From positions 15,522 through 22,244 of the forward strand of contig DGEQ01000063.1 in NCBI GenBank assembly GCA_002386045.1: a stretch of DNA of 6,723 nucleotides, given 5' to 3'. The notes below the pieces were generated by a model. It was not told where the DNA came from and did not search any database. It saw only the letters and a list, made by a program, of their open reading frames with translations. The DNA is from Hungateiclostridiaceae bacterium UBA3922. Lineage in GTDB: Bacteria > Bacillota > Clostridia > Acetivibrionales > DTU013. Of the stretch, positions 1-4,358 are shown in pieces; the first letter of the stretch is position 1, and each line of letters opens with the position of its first letter. A program made the translations under genes and the position numbers.

Positions 1-1
1 G

Positions 2-517
2 ATGCTGCTGCTGTTTGCATGCATGAATATTTATATTTATCAGCTAATGGTGACATTTGAACTGACCCTGATACAGTTGTACAAGAACGCACTTATACTC
101 GCGATCGTCAGGTTTATCCCAAATCTATTGATACTGCTTCTGACAGCGTTCATCGTCTTCCTTTCCTTCGGGCTCATCTTCCCGTTCAACCCGCTGATCG
201 GACTGGTGCCGTATTTGTTCCTGTTAGTGAGCCTGACAGGTTTCATCATTAATTTCTATGCCTGGCGCACGATCAGGAAATACATCATTTCGCGCATTGA
301 GGAAGAAGAAGAAGATGATGATGATGATGAGGGCGAAGATGAAGAGGACGATGACGAAGACGCCGACGACGATGAAGGCGATGATGAAGGCAGCGGAAAT
401 GACAGCGGAGATGCCGGCATTGGCGGAAACGGAAGGGGCAAAGATCAGGATCCGGGCACGGATACAGGAGCTGGTGCAGGAGTAGTGGGTGAAGACGGCA
501 TCACAAGGTACTTCTGA
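2..517 (+). CDS. YesL/DUF624-like membrane protein with acidic C-terminal tail (5' partial)
   Basis: The frame is open to the left edge, so the ATG at base 2 is probably internal and the true start lies upstream. The visible 171 residues begin with a segment (NIYIYQLMVTFELTLIQLYKNA, cut here as NIYIYQLMVTF then LIQLYKNA) that resembles the C-terminal half of YesL/DUF624 proteins. Two long hydrophobic stretches follow, at about residues 30-60 and 65-88, enough for two or three membrane spans. After a basic patch (RTIRKYIISR) comes a tail of almost only Asp and Glu at about residues 100-129, then a Gly/Asp-rich end. DUF624 proteins are usually about 200 residues, often lie near carbohydrate uptake genes, and their biochemical role is unknown to me. 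The acidic tail would be cytoplasmic by the positive-inside rule. The membrane protein call is firm; the family call is moderate because the N-terminal half is missing. Confidence 0.72.
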   Translation: MLLLFACMNIYIYQLMVTFELTLIQLYKNALILAIVRFIPNLLILLLTAFIVFLSFGLIFPFNPLIGLVPYLFLLVSLTGFIINFYAWRTIRKYIISRIEEEEEDDDDDEGEDEEDDDEDADDDEGDDEGSGNDSGDAGIGGNGRGKDQDPGTDTGAGAGVVGEDGITRYF

Positions 518-573
518 GAAATGCCGGGAACGATGGCGGGTTACAGGCCAAATTCCCCTGATATGGCATTTCT
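517..573. terminator. Imperfect hairpin across two convergent stop codons, possible bidirectional terminator
   Basis: AGAAATGCC (517-525) is the exact inverted repeat of GGCATTTCT (565-573). Inside it, GGGAA (526-530) can pair with TTCCC (553-557) and TGGC (534-537) with GCCA (547-550), giving a long interrupted stem. It spans the gap between the DUF624-like stop and the ACT-protein stop and overlaps the last codons of the latter. The T-runs on both sides are short, so termination is likely from position but not proven by a strong U-tract. Confidence 0.45.
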
Positions 574-1011
574 TGCCCTGTCCACGTCTTTTTCGTATAT
601 CAGGTAAGAAATTTCTGTTTCCGAAGTCGTGACCAGCTTGATTTCAACGCCTTCGTCGGCAAGTGCCGAGAATGCCCGTGCGGCGACACCGGGCATGTTT
701 TTCATGCCTTCGCCGTAAACCTGCAGTTTCGTATTATCTGCGTCGACTTCGACCCGGATGTCTTTCCCGGCCGACTTGAAGCTGTTGAGCACGCTGAGCG
801 CATCGACGAGCCTGTCCGCAGGAAGACTGAACGAAATCGTTATGTTGCCCCTGTAAGGCGGGGACTGACTGATCATGTCGATATTTATGCCTTTTTGCGC
901 AACAGCGCTGAAAATATCGGCAAGCAGCCGTGTGTCGCAGTGGAGACTATGGATAGTCACCAGGGCGACGTTGTAGGTGACGGCGATATTCGAAACGGGA
1001 GTGCCTGACAT
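541..1011 (-). CDS. Stand-alone tandem ACT-domain protein, like the aspartate kinase regulatory (beta) part
   Basis: This 156-residue protein aligns by eye with the C-terminal regulatory region of LysC-type aspartate kinases. It starts near VTYNVALVTIHSL, has the MISQS motif (46-50) of the first ACT domain, then a second ACT domain with NMPGVAARAFSALA from about residue 106, TTSETEIS at 128-135, and the typical FGL end. The kinase catalytic domain is absent, and the upstream sequence is dapB rather than a kinase remnant. In B. subtilis LysC an internal start makes a beta subunit of similar size and composition; here such a unit appears as its own gene. It is the last gene of the asd-dapA-dapB operon, 22 bases after dapB. 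By inference it binds lysine or threonine and modulates a kinase encoded elsewhere. The first ACT domain lacks the usual D-x-PG turn (LHCDTRLLADIF), so its ligand may differ. The frame is open to 1050, but the ATG at 1011 has the ribosome site. Confidence 0.85.
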   Translation of the reverse strand: MSGTPVSNIAVTYNVALVTIHSLHCDTRLLADIFSAVAQKGINIDMISQSPPYRGNITISFSLPADRLVDALSVLNSFKSAGKDIRVEVDADNTKLQVYGEGMKNMPGVAARAFSALADEGVEIKLVTTSETEISYLIYEKDVDRARNAISGEFGL

Positions 1012-1017
1012 GATATT

Positions 1018-1024
1018 ACCTCCT
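1018..1024 (-). promoter_or_regulatory. Ribosome binding site fixing the ACT-protein start
   Basis: AGGAGGT lies 6 bases before the ATG at 1011. It is a near-perfect Shine-Dalgarno sequence and decides against the upstream in-frame start at 1050, which would overlap the end of dapB. Confidence 0.85.
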
Positions 1025-1033
1025 GTATCCCGG

Positions 1034-1792
1034 CTATTCCCGGCCGACAAGATCGCTCATGCCGTACATGCCGGGTTTTTTGCCTATTATGAACCTGGCG
1101 GCGCTCAGTGCGCCCGTGGCGAATATTTCCCTTGACAGCGCGGTGTGCTTTATTTCGATTATTTCATCGTTGCCGGCGAAAATGACAGAATGTTCGCCGA
1201 CGATCGTCCCGCCGCGTATGGCGTGTATGCCTATTTCGTTCCTGCTCCTTTTCTTCCTTCGCGAATGCCTGTCATATACATATTCGTGTTTCTGTTCCAG
1301 CACGGAGTTGACCGCGTCTGCAATGGCGAGTGCCGTTCCGCTGGGAGCGTCGATCTTGAGGTTGTGATGCTTTTCAACTATCTCGATGTCGAAATCGGCC
1401 TGCAATAGCCTGGCAGCTTTTTTGACCAGCCCGATAAGGAGGTTTATGCCCAGCGACATGTTTGCCGAGTAAAAAACAGGTATGCTTTCAGTTGCTTTGC
1501 CCAGCAGCCTGGTCTGGACCTGTGACAGGCCGGTCGTGGCGATAACTGCGGGTATCTTCCGTGTCACCGCGAAGGCCAGCAGTGTTTCAAGGGCCGCGGG
1601 ATTTGAAAAATCGACCAGGACGTCGGGCATTATCGTGCACCTTTCCAGGTCGGTAAATACCGGGTACGGGTTCCTGCCGGCATCTGCCATGTCATACCCG
1701 GCGATTATGGCGAGATCGTCGTATTTTTCTGCCTTGCGCGTGATCACCTGGCCCATTTTTCCGTTGCAGCCGCTCAGCAGTATCTTTATCAA
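1034..1792 (-). CDS. dapB: 4-hydroxy-tetrahydrodipicolinate reductase
   Basis: DapB reduces the DapA product with NAD(P)H to tetrahydrodipicolinate in the lysine/diaminopimelate pathway, in the cytoplasm. The protein opens with the dinucleotide-binding motif GCNGKMG (8-14 from the chosen start), carries SANMSLGINLL, and has the family signature EKHHNLKIDAPSGTAL with the catalytic His pair at 142-143, Lys146 and DAPSGTA at 148-154. With 252 residues it matches the shorter Gram-positive DapB proteins (E. coli has 273). The start is probably TTG at 1792: it gives the standard beginning MIKILLSGCNGKMG, and AAGGA lies 10 bases before it. A GTG at 1801 is in frame but lies only one base after that site. 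The gene sits 93 bases after dapA and 22 bases before the ACT-protein gene, in the lysine-riboswitch operon. Confidence 0.97.
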   Translation of the reverse strand: MIKILLSGCNGKMGQVITRKAEKYDDLAIIAGYDMADAGRNPYPVFTDLERCTIMPDVLVDFSNPAALETLLAFAVTRKIPAVIATTGLSQVQTRLLGKATESIPVFYSANMSLGINLLIGLVKKAARLLQADFDIEIVEKHHNLKIDAPSGTALAIADAVNSVLEQKHEYVYDRHSRRKKRSRNEIGIHAIRGGTIVGEHSVIFAGNDEIIEIKHTALSREIFATGALSAARFIIGKKPGMYGMSDLVGRE

Positions 1793-1802
1793 TGTGTACA
1801 CA

Positions 1803-1810
1803 TCCTTTTC
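1803..1810 (-). promoter_or_regulatory. Ribosome binding site of dapB
   Basis: GAAAAGGA on the minus strand lies 10 bases before TTG at 1792 and only one base before the alternative GTG at 1801. Spacing therefore favours the TTG start, though 10 bases is at the long end. The site directly follows the GGCAG/CTGCC hairpin of the dapA-dapB gap. Confidence 0.55.
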
Positions 1811-1812
1811 CG

Positions 1813-1857
1813 GGCAGCGGGGAACTGCCTTGTTCCTGAAGACAGTCCCCGGGACTG
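1813..1857 (-). repeat. Overlapping inverted repeats in the dapA-dapB gap with two alternative foldings
   Basis: On the transcribed (minus) strand two local hairpins can form: the near-perfect palindrome CAGTCCCGGGGACTG (1843-1857) and GGCAG/CTGCC around a 7-base loop (1813-1829). Alternatively CGGGGACTG (1843-1851) can pair with CAGTTCCCCG (1818-1827), with one bulged base and a 15-base loop. That folding uses parts of both local hairpins, so the two states exclude each other. No T-run follows, so this is not an ordinary terminator. It may affect dapB translation or RNA stability, or be a dispersed REP-like palindrome; the sequence alone does not decide. Confidence 0.5.
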
Positions 1858-1885
1858 CCGTGATATTTTTAAGAAGGGTCCGGCT

Positions 1886-2764
1886 TCATATCAGGCCGTA
1901 ATCCTTCATTGCCTTCCTGAGTATTTCCCTGTTTTTGTCGCTCATTTCCACCAGGGGCATGCGGCACCTGCCAACACCCATACCCATGAGGTTCATTGCC
2001 TCCTTGACCGGGATGGGGTTGACCTCGACGAACAGTGCCCGGATGAGCCCGAGCGATTTCAACTGGATCTTCCTGGCGGTTTCCAGGTCTCCCGACAGGA
2101 AAGCCGTTACCATGTCGTGGGTGTCGCGGGGAATTATATTTGCCATTACGGAAATGACACCTTTCCCGCCAAGGGACAGCAGAGGCAGTACAAGCGCATC
2201 TTCGCCCGAATATACCGCGAAATCGTCACCGCAGCGGTATATTATCTCTCCGGCCTGGTTCAGGTTGCATTCCTTTATCGCAACTATATTATCTATCTCT
2301 GCCAGCCGGACCACGGTATCAGGATCGATGTTCAGGTTGGTCCTCGACGGCACGTTGTACAGTATCACAGGTATGCCTATACTTTCCGCGATGGCCCTGA
2401 AATGCCGGTACAAACCTTCCTGAGTGGTTTTATTGTAATACGGTGTGACGCTCAGTATCGCGTCGGCACCGACTTCTTCAGCGCGTTTGCTCAGGTGCAC
2501 CGCATGCCTGGTGTCATTGCTGCCGGTACCGGCGATAACGGGGACCCTGCCGTTGACTTTCCTGACCGCATACGCGATGACCTCGATATGTTCGTCATCG
2601 GGCATGGTCGAAGCCTCGCCGGTGGTCCCGCATATTATGATGGCATCGGTATTTTCCCTTATCTGGAATTCTATGAGCTCACCGAGTTTCCCGAAATCCA
2701 CTCCGTTATCTGTGAAGGGGGTTACGATTGCAACGCCTGATCCTGTAAATATGGGTTTTCTCAT
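1886..2764 (-). CDS. dapA: 4-hydroxy-tetrahydrodipicolinate synthase
   Basis: DapA condenses pyruvate with aspartate semialdehyde, the branch-point step into lysine and diaminopimelate. The 292-residue length is standard for this TIM-barrel family. Visible signatures are GTTGEAST (46-53), Tyr110 in VTPYYNK, Tyr136 and Arg141 in LYNVPSR, and the Schiff-base Lys164 in VAIKE. These correspond to the known E. coli catalytic residues with an offset of three. At the E. coli lysine feedback site, His53 and Glu84 appear replaced by Asp56 and His87, while His56 and Asn80 are kept (His59, Asn83), so strong lysine inhibition is doubtful; this is inferred from a by-eye alignment. The ATG at 2764 follows AAGGAGGT (2771-2778) by 6 bases. 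The gene lies 36 bases after asd and is co-transcribed with it under the lysine riboswitch. Confidence 0.98.
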   Translation of the reverse strand: MRKPIFTGSGVAIVTPFTDNGVDFGKLGELIEFQIRENTDAIIICGTTGEASTMPDDEHIEVIAYAVRKVNGRVPVIAGTGSNDTRHAVHLSKRAEEVGADAILSVTPYYNKTTQEGLYRHFRAIAESIGIPVILYNVPSRTNLNIDPDTVVRLAEIDNIVAIKECNLNQAGEIIYRCGDDFAVYSGEDALVLPLLSLGGKGVISVMANIIPRDTHDMVTAFLSGDLETARKIQLKSLGLIRALFVEVNPIPVKEAMNLMGMGVGRCRMPLVEMSDKNREILRKAMKDYGLI

Positions 2765-2800
2765 TTCCTGACCTCCTTCATGGTATCCTGCCGGACGATC

Positions 2801-3877
2801 TCACAGCCATCCTTCGGCCTTGAGGAGCTCGGCCGTAAGTATGGCGCCGCCGGCTGCACCCCTGATCGTATTGTGGGAAAGGCAGGTGAACTTGTAGTCG
2901 AACAGTGTGTCTTCGCGAAGCCTTCCCACGGCGATACCCATCCCGTTCTCAATGTCCCTGTCAAGCTTCGTCTGTGGCCTGTCGGGCTCTTCGAAATAGG
3001 TTATGAACTGTGCAGGCGCGCTGGGAAGTTTCAGTTCCTGGGGTTTGCCCCTGAATTCCTTCCAGCATGCTATTATCTCGTCTTTAGAAGGCTTTTTCCT
3101 GAAAGTGACGTATACTGCCGCCATATGGCCGTCAGAGACGGGCACCCTGTAGCACTGGGCAGAAATAGCGGGGCCAGAGGCCGGCTTTATCACGTTGCCT
3201 TCGATGGTTCCCCAGATCTTGAGGGGTTCCTTTTCGCTTTTTTCTTCTTCGCCGCCGATGTAGGGTATGACATTGTCGACGATCTCAGGCCATTCGCTGA
3301 AGACTTTTCCGGCTCCCGAGATTGCCTGGTAAGTCGCTGCAAGTACTTTCTCAGGCCCAAACTGCATGAGTGCGTGCACAGGCGGCACATAGCTCTGGAG
3401 CGAGCAGTTGGATTTTACGGCGATGAAGCCCCTTTTCGTACCAAGGCGTTTTCTCTGTTTTTCGATGATCGCCGTGTGCTGCGGGTTTACTTCGGGGATT
3501 ATCATAGGAACGTCTTCAGTGGATCTGTGCGCCGAGTTGTTCGAAATTACCGGTATCTCGGCACGGGCATAGTTTTCCTCCAGTTCTCTGATCTCTTCCT
3601 TTTTCATATCGACCGCGCAGAAGACCAGGTCGACTTCGTCCGCTATCTTTTTTATGTCGGCGGCGTTCATCACTGTTATGTTCCTTACGCTTTCCGGGAT
3701 CGGGATGTCCAGTTTCCAGCGCCCTTCGACAGCCTTCTCATATGGAAGTCCTGCCGATCTTTCGCTGGCGCCGATAGCCGTTACCCGGAACCAGGGATGG
3801 TTTTCCAGAAGTGTGATAAAACGCTGTCCTACCATTCCGGTCCCACCGATTACTCCTGCCCTGAGTTTTGAGTCCAT
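2801..3877 (-). CDS. asd: Aspartate-semialdehyde dehydrogenase (archaeal/fungal-type subfamily)
   Basis: Asd reduces aspartyl phosphate to aspartate semialdehyde with NADPH, supplying DapA as well as the threonine and methionine branches. The 358-residue protein has the nucleotide-binding loop GGTGMVGQ (11-18), NNSAHR (113-118) followed by VPMIIPEVN, the active-site Cys158 in KSNCSLQSYV, and the catalytic His251 in VSDGHMAAVYV. Its length and motifs match the subfamily first described from archaea and fungi and also found in some bacteria, rather than the E. coli Asd type. The ATG at 3877 follows GGGAGGT (3884-3890) by 6 bases. It is the first gene after the riboswitch-controlled terminator, whose T-rich tract ends just before this ribosome site. 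Confidence 0.97.
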   Translation of the reverse strand: MDSKLRAGVIGGTGMVGQRFITLLENHPWFRVTAIGASERSAGLPYEKAVEGRWKLDIPIPESVRNITVMNAADIKKIADEVDLVFCAVDMKKEEIRELEENYARAEIPVISNNSAHRSTEDVPMIIPEVNPQHTAIIEKQRKRLGTKRGFIAVKSNCSLQSYVPPVHALMQFGPEKVLAATYQAISGAGKVFSEWPEIVDNVIPYIGGEEEKSEKEPLKIWGTIEGNVIKPASGPAISAQCYRVPVSDGHMAAVYVTFRKKPSKDEIIACWKEFRGKPQELKLPSAPAQFITYFEEPDRPQTKLDRDIENGMGIAVGRLREDTLFDYKFTCLSHNTIRGAAGGAILTAELLKAEGWL

Positions 3878-3892
3878 AACGATACCTCCCTG

Positions 3893-3923
3893 AATAATAA
3901 AACTGCTGGCGAAGCGCCAACAG
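3893..3923 (-). terminator. Intrinsic terminator of the lysine riboswitch
   Basis: On the minus strand CTGTTGGCG pairs with CGCCAGCAG (9 pairs, one G-T) around a CTT loop and is followed by TTTTATTATT. It lies between the riboswitch and the asd ribosome site, so it acts as the premature stop of the leader when lysine is bound. Confidence 0.93.
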
Positions 3924-3980
3924 TCCCTATTACCCCCAAAGCCTGCCTGAAAGCCAGGCCTTCAAGGACTGATAGCGCTC
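3913..3980 (-). promoter_or_regulatory. Antiterminator arms of the lysine switch
   Basis: The 3' strand of riboswitch helix P1, AGCGCTATCAGTCC (3966-3979 on the minus strand), can pair with GGGACTGTTGGCGCT (3913-3927), which contains the 5' arm of the terminator. The pairing has two blocks, AGCGC/GCGCT and CAGTCC/GGACTG, with a weak three-base middle. Without lysine this pairing would block the terminator. A small GCCTG/CAGGC stem (3945-3959) lies in the loop between the arms. Pairing is seen in the sequence; the mechanism is as known for lysC leaders. Confidence 0.85.
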
Positions 3981-4140
3981 CATCATTTCCTGATGACAGT
4001 TGCAAGGCTGTTCGCCATTGCACCCAGGACCTGGTCCGGCAGGGGACCATATCCTTCGGCGCTTCTGCCTTTCGCTCCGCATCATCGGTACCTGCTGCCT
4101 AATACGGGGTTACTTATCAGAAGCGCGCCTCTATCAATCC
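3966..4140 (-). promoter_or_regulatory. Lysine riboswitch (L box) aptamer
   Basis: The leader carries the conserved lysine-aptamer blocks in order on the minus strand: AGAGGCGCG (4124-4132), ATAAGTA, GGAGCGAAAGGC, CGCCGAAGG (4053-4061), CTGGGTG, ACTGTCA and TGGAGCGCTATC (3971-3982). The closing helix P1 is GGATTGATAG (4131-4140) with CTATCAGTCC (3966-3975), ten pairs including one G-T. The whole is about 175 bases, as usual for the class. Lysine binding stabilises P1, frees the terminator arm and stops transcription before asd, so the asd-dapA-dapB-ACT operon is expected to be on when lysine is low. Confidence 0.97.
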
Positions 4141-4173
4141 GTATTCAGATGTCAGTTGAAGAAGCTTTAACTA

Positions 4174-4202
4174 ATAATAACATCCGTATAGCGTGTTGTC
4201 AA
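4174..4202 (-). promoter_or_regulatory. Sigma-A-type promoter of the asd-dap operon
   Basis: The minus strand shows TTGACA (4197-4202), a 17-base spacer, and TATTAT (4174-4179): a perfect -35 box and a 5/6 -10 box at ideal spacing. Transcription would begin near 4167, about 27 bases before the riboswitch and about 290 bases before the asd start. The 17-base hairpin GTTAAAG-CTT-CTTCAAC (4155-4171) lies around the predicted start point. Confidence 0.9.
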
Positions 4203-4358
4203 ACATTTTCAGCCGCAACTTATGCACTTATGTTACAGAAATATTAAAATTATATGAAAAATGCGGCATAGAGGTCGAAACAGAAGGAAGAACGGCTGGT
4301 CATGTCGAATTCAAATGTACGAAACCAATGAAGTGTTCACCAATGAAGAGGAGATAAC
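4203..4358 (+). other. Divergent intergenic region upstream of the SpoIID-like gene
   Basis: This AT-rich stretch separates the lysine operon promoter from the SpoIID-like gene. TAAAAT (4245-4250) is a possible -10 box but I see no good -35 partner at 16-18 bases, and I could not match a sporulation sigma-factor promoter with confidence. The ribosome site AAGAGGAG (4346-4353) lies 5 bases before the ATG at 4359. ACCAATGAAG occurs twice (4324-4333 and 4339-4348), the second copy running into the ribosome site. No open frame here looks like a gene. Confidence 0.6.

Noticed and set aside
256..441. Poly-Ser open frame on the minus strand
   Set aside because: It is the complement of the Asp/Glu codon repeat in the DUF624-like gene.
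1012..1050. Longer start of the ACT protein at 1050
   Set aside because: It would overlap the dapB end and lacks the ribosome site that is exactly placed for the ATG at 1011.
1935..2740. Overlapping open frames on the + strand opposite dapA
   Set aside because: They mirror dapA codon structure, have no family resemblance and no convincing ribosome sites.
2780..3871. 363-codon open frame on the + strand, antisense to asd
   Set aside because: It overlaps asd almost fully, shows no recognisable domain, and arises from the codon bias of asd, which has clear active-site motifs and a strong ribosome site.
4070..4100. T-box-like word GGTACCG on the minus strand of the leader
   Set aside because: It lacks the full T-box sequence and sits inside a complete lysine aptamer with all its conserved blocks.
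4196..4226. TTGTCA on the + strand as a -35 box for the SpoIID-like gene
   Set aside because: It is the complement of the strong minus-strand -35 box, and no acceptable -10 box lies 16-18 bases downstream.
3993..4247. 84-codon open frame over the leader region
   Set aside because: It runs antisense through the lysine riboswitch and its promoter; the RNA structure explains the conservation.
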